A stretch of 64,000 nt of DNA from Edaphochlamys debaryana (Eukaryota > Chlorophyta > Chlorophyceae > Chlamydomonadales). Shown in pieces: positions 36,613-48,760 of this stretch. The position numbers were made by a program, and so were the translations under genes. Position 1 is the first letter of the stretch; every line of letters starts with the position of its first letter. Location of the stretch: assembly GCA_016858145.1 (NCBI GenBank), contig JAEHOE010000107.1:310001-374000 (forward strand), in the 5' to 3' direction. A model generated the notes under the pieces. The model was not told the DNA's origin. It ran no database searches and saw only the letters and a list, made by a program, of their open reading frames with translations.

Positions 36613-37456
36613 GGTGTCCCTAACTGGGCTCCGTGGGCGAGGCTTGCTTTCGAGAATTGGACCTCCGCAAGTTGCTCGGAAGCGCTGTTTGGCTCTAGCT
36701 GGCACGAGTGAAAGTATTGCTATGCTGCAGCAAATACGTGGTGGCTCTGATCAGGGCAACCGCGAAACGGAGGATTGGCATGAGCAAGCCGGTCCGAGCA
36801 TCCCGACTTCAAGGTGCTTCCTCATGCCGCAGGGCATGCGACAGCCTTAATCATGCCTTCCTAACTGGGTCCTGCGCGGCGGAAGATATCTTGGACGACC
36901 TGTGGGGTCTTGTGTATGACACGCTTTCCCCCTCCGCCCCCTCGACTCCCGCAGGTCACCGAGTGACGCGCTCCGACCAGCACGGGTAGCCCCGTCAATC
37001 AGTTAACCGGCTCGCAGCTTTGCCTCCAGATTCCTCCGAAGAGTTCGGAAGGAGTTCGGGGGAGCCCCGAACCGGTCCCCTGCTGCATAGCACTGCGGCG
37101 GATATGGGGCATCGGAACGGTTGATTCGTGCGGAGCAGCCCCGAACCCAGACCCCAAGAGCTTGTGTAGCACAGGCGTGAGCGTACCTCCCTGTAACTAC
37201 GGACGTCGGACTCATTAGGAATGACGCGTTACAGGGTTGCGGCCAGCGGGCAGACGAGCGGCCGGCCCCGCATAAGGGGGAGAGAGTCAACTTCCCCCGA
37301 CCCCAGGCGTTCCCTAAGGGATCGTCCACTTCCGAGTCGCCACCTACTCCAACCAAGCCAAAGAATTGAGACACCCGGCCCACGCGGGACGCGGGGAAAG
37401 AATCAGCAGGCCGAAGCCGAGACTCATTGGACGACCGACGTAGACGACCGACGAAC
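36613..37456. promoter_or_regulatory. divergent intergenic region
   Basis: 844 bp between TL17 (minus) and an inhibitor gene (plus), presumably carrying both promoters. No motif recognised. Confidence 0.3.
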
Positions 37457-39888
37457 ATGACTGCCCTGCGGCGACTTGCGCGCGTTAGCGGCATCGTGGT
37501 TTGCGCAGTCCTCTTGGCTGCCTGCATGGTATGCGCTACTGCTGTGGAGGTGCAGGCCGCAGGTCAGTGGCTCCAGCGTAGCTGGCGTCTGGGCAGTCGC
37601 GCCGCGCAAGCTTCTCTCTTGCCCCCTTGCCGATCCCATCACCCGCTGCGTGCGACTGGTCAAGCTTAAATGCACTTGCTTGTATCCAGGGGCTTGATGG
37701 TTTGCCGCTCCTCGCCACTTGCCACCGTCGGGCATGCCTCCTCGCAGACCGGCGCAAGGCGCTGGCAACCTGTCCCTGCACGGATAACACGTATGTACCG
37801 GTCTGTGGCTCTGATGGCAAGACGTATGCCAACACGGTGAGTCTGGTTTCGGCTAGTGGATGTCGACAGCCCAGGTTGGCGACGAGTAGCTCTAAGGCCC
37901 CCGACGTCAGCGATCCCTGCATCAATGCGGCGACGCCTTCAATCTGGAGATGCGAACGAGTGTCGACTTGAAACCCTCGTGTTTCTGCCTCCGTACTCGC
38001 TGCCCCGCCCCGCCCCCTCGCCCCAGTGCTACGCCGCATGTGCCGGAGTCACCTCGACCGATGGTCGTTGCAAGGGCGAGCTCAGCCCCATTGCAGGGCG
38101 AGTAGCTCACGTCCCGTCCAAGGCTAGAAGGGGCTCTCGGGTCCTAAGCTTGGACTGTTGCCTTCCCAGCAGCCCTTGCCCTCGCAAAATTAGACCCCGT
38201 GCGTTGACACCCCCCGCCCCTCCGGCCGCGCACGGCTGTTGAAACCTTGCTCCTACCTGCCAGCGAGCTCTTCATTCCCCCCGCCCCATCTCCTGCTAAG
38301 CCACATCACCCTGCTGGCCCACAGGTGTGTGAGCACCGTCAAGTGCGACTCCAACCCCTGCGCTGAGCCCTGGTCGCCATTCTGCCAGCAGTCGCTGCTT
38401 CCCGGCGCAGTCTGCTTCCAAAACACCTGCGGGGGTAAGCCAGTGATGCAGATGCTGCCAGGACCCCGAGATTGCTCTACTTCTACGAGTACAGCCATGA
38501 GTCGCAGCCTCTTCTATTGCCACAGTCCCCTTCTGCTGTGCGGGGGATGTGCCTGTGCCACCTGTGCCAGCCCTCACCGGCGGGGTTCCCAAGATTAACC
38601 GTTGCAAACCTAGCCGGCTCCTGCCTCTGTGTGGTGCACCTGCCGCCGCGCAGCCATGCAGGTGTCGGGTCAGGTGGTGGAGCCATGCGCGGGCGTTTGG
38701 GTGGTCCCCTCCACCGGCCAGGTAGCGGTGTGCATTGGGCCCACGTACCTGCAACTCCCCCCGGTCTTCCCCAAGTGAGGCAACCGATGGGGGCCAGGGA
38801 GGCCGCTCACCCAACCGCTACGTCCGCTAGCAAATGCCATTTTCCTCGCGCTCACCATCTCACCCCTTTAAACCCTATGGCTTAAGCACGGCCCTCGCGC
38901 CCTGGGCCTCCCACCCGGCCCTTCCCGTGCCGTCCAACATCGCGTGCAACAGGTGCCCCCTGTCCCAGGCGGTGGAGTGTGACCCCTGCGCCTCCGCCAC
39001 CTGCGAGGCCTTCCCCACCGCCACCTGCGTGCCCAACAAGTGCGCCGTGGGCCGGACCTACCAGGGCGCATCCGCACCCCCATGCGGGGCGCTTTTTGTG
39101 AACGATGCCAAGGACGTGGTCGACTGCACGCCCATCTCGGCGTGAGCAGCTGCGTGCAAAGCGGGTGTGGGGAGCGTGTCGCAGGGGGGCTGTAAGTGCA
39201 TGAAAGGATTAGGCAGAAGGGCAGATGGCACACAGTCAGTAGGGAACTGCTCCACGAGGCCGTGGTGTGTCCTGTAGACCGCACCTACCGCGGGCGCTGC
39301 TGGCTACTCTCGGTCGCGGCCCATCTCCCACGCCCTCCCTCCTGACGCCGCCCCTGGCCCCGCCCCCTGCAGGTGTGCGCTCGCTCGGCTCGCCCCTGGC
39401 ACTGTGCATCCGCGGAGCCTACGAGGCCTGTCTGGGTGCCACCTGTCCCGCGCACCCCACCGCCCAGTGTGAGTAAAGATCCGGCGGGTGTATTGTCCCG
39501 TATACTTGCACACTTGAGAAGCTCGAATGCGGCACCAGCAGCAGTACCTTGCGCGCCGTATACCGGGGTACCGCTCTTAGCTTGGAACCCGCTGCTGCCC
39601 CATACCGTCCGCGCGCACCGGCTTGCGCCCACCCCGCTTCTCGTCTGGCCCACGGACCGCATCACGGCTGATGCCCTTGATTGTCCGTGTACCTGTAGCA
39701 ACCACCGCCCTCGGCACGCACCGGCTTGCGCCCACCCCGCAGGCGTGGTCAAGGCCTGCGAGACGGTGTTCCGCGGCATCACGCTGCCCGCCTGCACGCC
39801 CGTCTGGTACGACCCGGCCACGGGCGAGGTGGTGCAGTGCCCGCAGCAGCCCAAGCACCGCCGCCAACTGCTGCGGGCTGCCGCGTAG
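37457..39888 (+). CDS. secreted Kazal plus three eight-Cys-module protein (small type), frame break in third module
   Basis: Eight exons: 37457-37562, 37748-37836, 38027-38097, 38325-38434, 38654-38774, 38953-39141, 39373-39468, 39743-39888. The signal peptide is about residues 1-34 (VVCAVLLAACMVCATA). The Kazal domain reads CPCTDNTYVPVCGSDGKTY and CYAACAGV. Unlike its relatives it has no intron after GK; the intron falls after TYANT. The first two eight-Cys modules are intact (VKCDSNPC...CFQNTC, VECDPCASATC...CVPNKC). In exon 7 the start (CALARLAP) and the rest (LCIRGAYEACLGATCPAHP) are in different frames, so the model is off by one base near 39375-39400. If real, translation stops at about 39471. 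The last exon is a normal module end (VFRGITLPACTPVWYDP, then RRQLLRAAA). The intron after exon 3 appears to use a GC donor (GCAGG|GCGAGT). Confidence 0.7.
38098..38099 (+). other. GC splice donor (GCAGG|GCGAGT)
   Basis: End of exon 3 of the gene at 37457-39888. Only this donor joins in phase 2 to the exon at 38325. The relatives' exons also end in phase 2 after the Kazal tail. The nearby GTAGCT is in the wrong phase. Confidence 0.65.
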
Positions 39889-40987
39889 GCGCCGCAGCGC
39901 AGCATACGACGTATCTACCTGGGGCCGCTACAGTAGAGCCATCCACTGCGGTGGCAGGGCAGGGTCAGGCGTCAGGGGATCTGGTTGACTGCGCCGCCGC
40001 CAGGACCTGCAGCCCCCTACGTACTGGCGAGCATGCGGCATGGGGCCTGCGGATGGACTGGCTGTTATCCGCCGCCACGTGGCGAACTGGGAGCGCTCTT
40101 TCAAGCGGTTGGAGGACCACGTGGCCTGGAGCCGCCAGCTGGCGGCACCCTGCCAGAGGAGCCTGGGGCCTCAACTTAGGCTTGAAACCGGAAGTTGCGC
40201 GGAATATGGCAAGGCCTGCTTAGTAGCTGAAAGGGCACGTCTGGCGGTGTGAGCTTAAGGCCGGGCGCCCTTTTCGGGAGCGGCACATATAGCTGTACAT
40301 AGGCATGGATTGGTAATGCATGTGCCGGGGATGGGCACTAGGCAACAGAGCACGACGACGTTGGGAATCTTAGTACTACCCAGCCAGCTTGTCACGCATG
40401 GAGTTGTCACTTGCCAATGAATGTTACATGAGCCTCTTGGCGCGCTGGGGCCGAGCGAGGCGGGGCAATTCTGCCGTGTCCATGCAATTCATGGCGTTCG
40501 TACATACGGATCAGGGGCCAAACGCCCGTGATAAAAGCCTATCACATGGCATGATGGCAACACAGGAATTTCAGGATTCAGTTGACTAGCAGGGGTTCCT
40601 CTATCTGCTGTGCTAAACAGTGACGCACGGCGTCTTGCGTACCGTATGTACCTTGTAAGCTGGCTGCCCCCACGTCTATTGGGCCCGAGCACCTCCATCT
40701 GCCACCTCAGGGCCAGGGACCTTAATACAGGATTGAGCGCACCCGAAGCGCTAGCAAGCCTGGCATAGCACCATGTACACCCCAACTCCAAGGCTTATGT
40801 AACCCGTATTGCCTTATGTATCCCTTGCGTGGGAGACCGTCCAACTTGCGATACAGCGATAACACGCACAGGCGCACCAGACGCCACTCTTATCAACAGG
40901 CATCCTGGCAGCCCCCAAAGTCACAGATCTGATCGTGGTAGACACATCTCCGGCAGGGGCGTGTCCGTCGGAATCAAGCACAATTGC
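39889..40987. other. convergent intergenic 1.1 kb
   Basis: Between two inhibitor-gene stops facing each other. It should include both 3' UTRs. No supported gene. Confidence 0.4.
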
Positions 40988-43442
40988 TTAAGCGGCGGCC
41001 CGCAGGTGGCGGCGGGTCTTGGGGGTGCAGTCGACCAGGTCCCCGGAGACTGGGTCGTAGAAGATGGGGGCGCAGGTGGGCAGCTCCACACCGCGGTAGG
41101 TGGAGACACTGGTGGAGGGAGGCAGGGCGCAGGGCAGGAGGGGAAAGGTAAGGAGCCTGTCACTCTGCCTTGTGGGGCAAAGAAGCCGGGGCGCAATTAG
41201 GGTTCACAAGAGACGCGGTGGGGTGCATGGGGTGCATGCGGGGTCCCTGGCTGCTCAGCTCGTTGACACGTGGCTCGTGCGTTGCATCTCTTCTCCCTGC
41301 CACTGCCTCCGCCGCGTGACTCACCAGCCCTTCTCGATGCAGGCGGCCTCGGGGTGGGCGGGGCATGTCGCGGTCGCGCACTTGGGCAGGGGGGCGTCTC
41401 CCGAGGGAACAGCGCAGGAGGCGTAGGGGGCAGCAGGGGAGCAGCTGCGGTGCGGGGTCGGGAGGCGGCGGGGGCGGCCCCTTAATATCGGGTCATGACC
41501 CATGCATGCGCTTAACCCTTTGCACCTTCCTGGCTGCGCTGCCCGTCACCTACTCGTTGATGGACTTGACTTCAAGGGAGAAGCAGTCCGACTGTTTGAT
41601 GGCCTTCCCGTTGTCGCCGACGAACAGCGCGCTGCAGGTGCCCCACTGCAAGGGCCAAGCATAAGGGGAAGCAGGTGGGGTGGGGTAAGGCCGCAGCCCG
41701 GGGCAGCCCAGCCTCGTACAGACAACGCCTTTTCCGTGTTCCGAACACGGAACAGTGGACGAGTCGTCCACTTCGTCCCTTGCCCCTCCCTCCCTCCTCA
41801 CCGACACGCCCTGGTAGCTCCTCTCCACGGCGCAGTAGCTGGAGTAGCAAACGGCTTCGGGGTAAGCGGGGCAGTAGCTGAACTGGCAGGGGTCCACGAA
41901 GCAGGCGGCGGTCCGCTTGTCGGGGCAGCTGCAGGAGGAAGCCAGAGTTAATGGGCGTGGGATGTTGGAAAGCGGACAGCCTGCTGTCTGATACGGCACG
42001 GCATGCAGAGCAGCCGAGGTCAAGCAGGCAGGGCGAATTGCCGTGAGGACGATCCCTTAGCTCCCATGGATAGCTCACGGCGGCAGGAAGTTGGCATTGG
42101 GTGAGGGCTTGGGGTCCCTGTAGCAGGGAATGATCCCTCCGGTGGCCGGGTCAACCCTGCAGCACGAAGGAGATCTCACGGGTAGCTTTCAGAAACGGAG
42201 GATGTCCGCAGAGCCTCCCCCGACATCCTCCTGACAAACAGACCGACACCTCAGGGTGTCCGGCCCTACACCAAGCCGTCTTAGCATGGGTTAGAAAGGG
42301 ATGGGCTCGGCGCCGCTTCCCGAAACCTCGCTCCGGCCTTGACCTCACCAGAGCGGGGCGCATGCAGGGTACGACAGCCCCTTGATCTTGAGGTCGGCAC
42401 AAGAGTTCACGAAACCTGCGCCGGAGGACACACAGACATCGCTGGCCACAGCGCTAGGGATCAGGGTCGGCGCTGGCCTTGTGCTCGTGATCCATGCAGT
42501 AGGGTAGTGACCATGTCTCCTTGCCCCCTTGCGCCTCCGCCCATGTGACGTACATTGGGCGCCCTCGGGCAGGGGCTGGCAGTAGGCGGGCCATGGCTGA
42601 GAGCATGTGTCCATGCACTTGATGGCAATGCGGCTGGCGCAACTGAGGGAGGGGAAGTGGGCGCAGGGTTCAGGTCGGAGGAGCCGTGAGGGGCCGCTCG
42701 TGTATGTGCGGATGGGAAGGGCGGGAACAGCATGGAGATACGCACGACAGATAGAGCCTACACTCAAGCTTGGCGCAGGCAGGCATTCCTACCTGGGCTA
42801 TCAATGGGCTCCCAAGCCCCGTAGACCTGGATCGGCCCTGACCAATTTACTCGGCGGACCCCAGCCAGCCAGGATGGACCCCAATCGCACGGTACTTACT
42901 TCTTAATGGGGTTCAGGTCGGTAGTGCAGGCGCCAGAGGTGTAGGTGACGCCCAGTCCGTACTTGCACTGCGCCTCGCAGAGGTTGCCGAAGGTCTGGCC
43001 GGAGTGGGAACGGGGTTTGGGCATATATTCAGGGGTGAGCGAGGGTTTGAGAGGGCAGAGCGCGGGGTTGCCACGGTTTCAGCCACGGTTCGCTTTTCGG
43101 CCACCGGTGCAGTCGTCCATGACTTACCTGGCCCTTGACGCAGACAGGGTCATACTGGAATGTGCAGATGCAGGACGCGCTACCTGGCGCGACGAGAGAA
43201 ATCGGAATGCGGGCGGTGCGTTAACCCTTGGCCACCTACGCCGAGCAGTGAACACCGAGAAACGCCTATCCTGTTTTTCATGATAGGAGGCAGGGCATTT
43301 TGCGGAAGGTTCGCCGCGCGCAAAGACGCCGACCAGCCATTTCCCGCAGACAGAGCCATGAGCACGCTCATGCACCTGCGGCCAGCGCGCCCGTGGCCGC
43401 TAAGGCAACCAGCAAGCACTGGAGGATAGCCCTCGATCCCAT
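40988..43442 (-). CDS. secreted Kazal plus three eight-Cys-module protein (small type), intact
   Basis: Ten exons, phases close, 303 aa: 43376-43442, 43128-43183, 42900-42994, 42554-42642, 42349-42415, 42079-42156, 41802-41928, 41554-41645, 41325-41444, 40988-41108. The signal peptide is about residues 1-22 (AILQCLLVALAATGALAAG). The Kazal domain is CICTFQYDPVCVKGQ then TFGNLCEAQC; Phe is at inferred P1, which in characterised Kazal inhibitors favours chymotrypsin-like enzymes. The eight-Cys modules begin NCASRIAIKC, CPDKRTAAC and CSPAAPYASC. The last exon ends RRHLRAAA. One intron (42416-42553) interrupts the first module after GAQ, where the relatives have a single exon. This is the cleanest small member, with normal GT-AG introns throughout and no frame problem, so it is the best reference for the family in this window. 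Confidence 0.88.
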
Positions 43443-44035
43443 TGTCCAAGCAAATACAGTATGTCCAGTGGCAATGCCCAGTGGCTAGCTCAACTTGCAA
43501 CTTAAGGTTATCCCTGAATCGAACGCAGAATACTGTGCGGCATAAGCGGCTACTATTCGCATCATGCGCTGGTGTACCGCAGTGTCACGAGTTGTAACGT
43601 GGTTGCCAAAATCGGTTGATTGCAACCGCTGTTCGTCCCCGGGGCCCCCGGCCAGGGCCCCTGGCCGCCGTCATCAGCAGACAGAGACGAGCAAGCAAAA
43701 CCCGGTGCGTATGAAGGCAAGCAACAATGCTAGATACGGCCCTCATGCTTACCGATGGCCCCGCCAATACATCCGTACAGTTCTGCCCCCCGCTCCCCCC
43801 CCTGCGTCCCTGAGCTGCCACACGACCCCCCCCACACACAACCCACCCCTCAGATGTGTAATCCCAGTGCCGGGCCCCCAAAGATACACTCACGAGCAGG
43901 AATGATAACACATGTCAGCTGGATGTCCCGACCCACATCGGCCTGAAGAGTAGAGGCACATACAACTCGTACAATATGTGTTGATGCAGTACATGCAGTC
44001 CATAGGAGCGCGTGATGCACGTCATACACCGCCTA

Positions 44036-44069
44036 TAACAACAACAACAACAACAGCAACAATAACAAA
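44036..44069. repeat. (AAC)n microsatellite
   Basis: About ten AAC-type units with a few interruptions, in the intergenic region upstream of the inhibitor gene at 40988-43442. Confidence 0.85.
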
Positions 44070-44367
44070 AGGTGAATGCCAAGATCCAGTACTTAGCAGC
44101 TTGCAAGGCTCAACTGGACCCCTGCGGACGGACCGGACCTATTCAAGGCGGAGGTGAACCCCTGAGGACTTCGACCCCTGCCATGCTTGAATGCGCTGCT
44201 TTGATGCAATCCACTCGGAGAGCGTGACGGCGGGGGCTCAGCCCGAAAACTCACCCACACGTGCCCAGATAACCCGAAGAGCACGTTATGCTGCTCAACG
44301 CAAGCTGTGACGAGCTCAGGGCCCTCCATCCTGAACCTGAAACAAGGCACCCCACAACGCTTTCTTC

Positions 44368-44450
44368 TGCTCAATCCCTTCAAGTCAACACGGCTGCGGG
44401 TGTGCACATTGCTCAATCCCTTCAAGTTCAACACGGTTGCGGGTGTGCAC
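44368..44450. repeat. 40-bp tandem duplication
   Basis: Two nearly identical copies (44368-44407 and 44410-44450), sharing CTCAATCCCTTCAAGT and GCGGGTGTGCAC, just downstream of the MYND-gene stop, probably in its 3' UTR. Confidence 0.85.
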
Positions 44451-44463
44451 AAGGAAGCTGTGT

Positions 44464-47400
44464 TCAAGCGGTGCTCAGGTCTATGGGCTCCGCTGCCCTG
44501 CACTCATGCGCGTGGCCTGCGACCCAGTGCGCCGCCTGGCACGCCTGGCTGCAGTTGCGAGCCCGCATGCAGCCGCCACACCGCTGCCGCTGCACCGCCG
44601 CCTCGCTGGGCCCCGCCAGGTGCGTGCAGTCGGGGTGCGAGCACCGCCGCAGCACCAGGCCCGCCGCCGCCGGAGATGCGAGCAGCGAGGTTGCCCCGCG
44701 ATAGAATCGCGCCCGGGTCCCGGTGACGCTGTTCACGCGGTCAGGGGCCAAGAGCAGCACCGCGAGCTTGACCACGATACGGCGCGTCGACTCGTCTGCA
44801 TAACCATCGTGAAGCGCCCTCCTGAGCAAGCCCACCGTGGGACCCACGACGCTAGGCGCTGCCGCTGCCGCGGCTCCGCCTGCTCCCTCCGCTGCCTCCT
44901 CAGCCGCTTCTGCGGCCGAGACCATCGCCACCAGCCGTGCCGGCGCCCTCGCCAACAGCGCCCAGAGGGCTTCGGCCAGGAGCGGCCGAACAAAGATGCG
45001 GGCCGTTGCCGCCTCCGGTCCACTTGACACAGCTTTGGCGGCAGTGCTGAGGACCCAGGCAAGGTCCAGCTCGTCCCACAGAAGCCTGTCCCACTCGTGC
45101 TGCGCAGCGGACCGAGCTGGGCCGGCTGGAGCACAAGAGGCGGCTGTCTCCGGGGCCGGCGCCTGCGGGACGGGATCGGCTGCCGCGAGCAGGATGGGCG
45201 GCACCCAGGCCAGGAGCAGCTCCAACAGCGCATGGAGGCCGCAATCCACCTTCGCTGGGAGGCTCTTTGCGTAGACCGCGCCGAGTGGTAGGGCGGCGAG
45301 GTCTTTTGCCAGGGCAGCCACCTCCGGGAGCAGTTGTAGCGCCACACAGGCGGCCGTGAGCGGCAGCTGTGGTGTAATTTCCGCCGCTGAGCTCCCTCCG
45401 CCGCTGGCCGCCGCCGCAGGGCCGTGCGAGGGCCCGGCTGCACCGTCCGAGGGCCCCGCCGCCCCACCAGGAGGCGCATCGCCCACCTCGGCCGGTGCCA
45501 GCGCCACGTGGCTTTTGGAGCGGGGCGGAACGAGCATGAAGCCGGAGGTCGCCAGCTTAATCAGCGCGCGTGGGAACGCAATGGCCCGTCCGCCGCTTTG
45601 GGGTCTTTGCGCCATGACCGCTGCGGCCTCGAGCCTGGCCTTGCGAAGGAGCTTGGCCATTGTGGCAACGAAAGACGCGACCTGCCGGGGCCCGGCTTGC
45701 AGGACTGCCGTACCCCAGAGGTCGCACCCGAACGGCCAGGGATCTGGTCCGACCGGCGGCTGGCCGTGCTCATTATTGTAGCGCAGCACTGCCTCTACGA
45801 CCTGAAGGAAACCGGCTGACATGGCCAGCCGGGCGTCCAAGGCGTCTCCTGTAGCGCGCCAGGCAACAGGGTAGGCAAAAATGAGGTGCGGTCTTCAGGA
45901 GATGGGATGCTACGGCACGCTGCGCGCTGTGTGCAGTCCCGCCTCCGCAACGCATGTACGCTGAGATCCGGCGATACCTCACCTGATAGGCGCAGTCCTC
46001 GAACCTCAAGCAGCTTTAAGAACTCCCAGTCCAGCGCATACCGCGGCCCAGGCCGCCCGTCCTCCCCGACCTCCAACCGCGGCGCCGCCCACGCGACAGC
46101 GGCGCGCCACCACGCTCCAAGCTGCTTCTCCAGCTGGTACAAGGCAATCGGTTGGCCAGGCATGTCGGCCAGCACGCGGGCCGGCTCGAGCGCCTCCCGC
46201 GCCAGGCTGAGCGCCTGCCTGGTGATTTCGTCCGCGCGATCGACCAGTCGTGCAGGTGGCCCGTCCCGTAGCGGCCTGCTGGCGGGGTGCAGCCACGCTG
46301 CAGGGTCGTGGGCCGTGTATAGGGCGTCCCAGGGGCAGTCGGTAAGGGTGGACTTTGCTCCTGTGGTATGCGGGTGCAATTCGTGGCTGTCCAGCAAGCG
46401 GGCCATGCTGGTAGCCAGGCGCATGCCCAGCTGGTACGCAGCGGGCCCGTGGGTGAGCGGGCCTCCCCGCTGCAGCCCGGTCGCCACCAGCTCGCGCGCT
46501 TGAAGCCACTGCTCCATATCAGGGGACGGGCGGGCTGCGTGTGTGCGCCGGTCCAGCTTGAACAGCTCAAGAGCCTGGCCGAGGCTCTGCCCTAGGCCGT
46601 GGGGTGGCGATGTGTGCCCCAGTTGAGGTAGTTGAGGAAATAGGCTTTCCGCGGCGTGCCCTGCGGCCTTGAGCACGCCCGTCCACAGGCGCAGCGCCGG
46701 GCTTGCGGGGCCGCAGGGGGAAGCCAGCGGTGTCGACCAGAGGCACGGGCGGCCGGGGCATGGGCGGCTGGGCGGAGCTGCTGGATGGCCCGGAGAGCTG
46801 CGCCTCCGAAGCGGCCGGTGGCAGGCCGTAGTTGGGGCCAATGTCGAGCTCCGCCGCAAACGCCACCAGGTGTGAGGAGAGGAGGTAGGCCAGACAGGGG
46901 CATGGGTCAGACAAGAGCAGCTCCGTCCATGGATCCAGTCTGCTGTGGTGCCGCAGGTAGGTGCTGCCGTAGCCAGAAAGGGCCTCGAGGTGCTTGCCGA
47001 GCTGTGCAGCCTCCTGGGCGGCGCCGTCCTCGCCGTCCTCGCAGGCCCCCAGACCGAGCACCAGCCGGGCCCAGTGCTCTAGCAGCCCGCTCTCCGCAAG
47101 CTCCTTTGCAAGCGTTGCTGTCAGCCCCCTGCGCTGCTCCGGCGTGCAGCCCTGCTTCACGGTGTCCGCCATCAGTCCCAGAACGGATCGGACCTGACCT
47201 GCGAGCGCGAGGGCAGATTGTACGCTGCGGCGAGACGGCTGCTGCGGCTGTGGCTGAGGCCCGGGCAGCAGCGGTGAGGCCGCCGCGGCCAGCAGAGGGC
47301 AGAAGGCACGTAGGACGTGGCTCTTGATCAGCGCAGTGCACACCTCCAGCGGAGCGGCATCGCTGATGCCATCTCCAGAGACCTCGTCGATGACGTTCAT

Positions 47401-47744
47401 CAGGGCGGTCGTAAGCTTGGGGAGGGGGGAGGGTGGAGGGCGGCGTAGGCGGAGCGCTGCCCATCGGTGATGCCGGGGACAGAGGGGGTTGCACGCCGGA
47501 GCGCCAGCCCGAGCATGATGACCAGGCCTGCCAGGCGTGGTTCGCCCATGTCGTGCAGCACCTTCGGTCCCAGCGTGTCGATGGCCTCGCTCGCTGCGTT
47601 GACTTCCGTGGGCGACCATGCGCATGTGTCCCGGCCGCTCGCCAAGCGCAGCGCCTGGTTTCCCATGGACTTGAGCGTGTACCTTGCTCGCTCCTTGGGT
47701 TTGCGGGCCCGAGCCTTCCGTGCTGCGGCAGCTCTCGGCGGCAT
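44464..47744 (-). CDS. MYND-type zinc-finger protein, reading frame uncertain
   Basis: The last exon, 44464-45848, is clear. It joins by a good GT-AG intron (45849-45982) to 45983-47415, reading LLEVRGLRLSG then DALDARLAMSAG. The C-terminus is a MYND finger: CSHPDC, CGGCMRARNCSQAC and a HWVAGHAHEC end. MYND fingers bind Pro-rich partner peptides (family knowledge). The rest is Ala/Leu-rich helical sequence, as in many algal MYND proteins. Two problems. Near 46700 the frame shifts by one base in a C-rich run, between PLVDTAGFPLRP and ALRLWTGVLKAAG, with no usable intron. At 47416-47480 either a 65-nt intron with a weak GTCCCC donor or another shift is needed. The N-terminal exon (MPPRAAAARKARARK) is basic. 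It could be an intact gene with assembly indels or a decaying one. Confidence 0.65.
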
Positions 47745-48760
47745 TTCGTTGCGCTACAGGGTTTCGGGCTACGGAAGTTGCCCCCGCAGGGCCCTAGGTC
47801 ACAATGGAGGCTTCCTCTTAGGCTTGGCTTAGCAAAAGTCTTTGTCTTGAGCAGCTGTGGGTCAAGGTCGGGGTAAAATAGTCGAGGTCGCTGGTCGGGT
47901 GCCGGCAGCAGCAGGAACGCGCGAGAGGCATGCACGTAAGCACCAAAGACAAAAACGGGTTCACCTTTCAAGAGATCGACTGAGCACTGAGGGGGGTCGT
48001 ACCAACCGCACCAATCGCGTCTCACCCCTCACCCCGGCTGCCCCGGCCGGCGCCGCACCCTCGCTCCAGATTCAGTCGAGAGCAAGAAACGGGCCACCGA
48101 CGGCCACTGTTACAGCAACACGTCCGTCGCAACACAGCCATCCAGCCACGACACGCGTATGCCCCCTGCTCCCCCTGCGGTGTGTCGCATCCCAGCAACG
48201 AAGTGGCCGCCCCAGCACTTTAGACTGCTCAGAGCAAGGAAGAGGGATGAAGGCACATGCATACGAAGCCTACCCGAGTAAAATGTCCCGCCCATCAAAG
48301 CGCACAGCAGGGCATCTGGTCGCAATTTAGTCAACATGAACATGCACGTTGAAGCACAAGTCTGTCAAGTCTGCCGCCCCACGTCTACCGGTACTGGCAC
48401 ACGTGCCATACATTCGCGATCAGCTGGTTACCCAACCCCTGGTTACCCAACCCCCGCCAGTCCACTGCTCCAGTCCACAGCGCCAGTCCACAGCGGCACA
48501 GCGGCAGTTCACAGCCGCATCCCACGTCCAGTCAACTGTGCTGGGTCACCTGCGCGTTACTCCAGATCCGACCAACACGTAAACCGTCAACGTCCAGGAC
48601 GTAATCGTGCCCAGCCCGACGACCCTCAGCGCATGCATGGTATACTGCGGTGTTAACTATACTACGCATTGCCTTGAGTACCCTAGCGCAGCTCCTCAGC
48701 AGCGCACATCGTCTTGCCACGCGACACGGTGCTCGCTCAGACGGCGCCCTCAGCAGCGTC
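47745..48760. other. intergenic 1 kb with short tandem repeats
   Basis: 5' flank of the MYND gene and 3' flank of the second giant inhibitor gene (both minus). Positions 48424-48453 hold a 15-bp direct repeat (CTGGTTACCCAACCC twice), followed at 48456-48516 by three CAGTCCAC words. No gene supported. Confidence 0.4.

Larger units (their letters stand above)
43443..44463. other. intergenic 1 kb with simple repeats
   Basis: 5' flank of the inhibitor gene starting at 43442 (minus) and 3' flank of the MYND gene ending at 44464 (minus). Contains an AAC-type microsatellite and a 40-bp tandem duplication listed separately. No gene supported. Confidence 0.4.

Noticed and set aside
44837..45781. Ala/Ser-rich open frames on the plus strand
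   Set aside because: Antisense to the MYND-gene coding exon; GC-rich codon bias opens all frames here.
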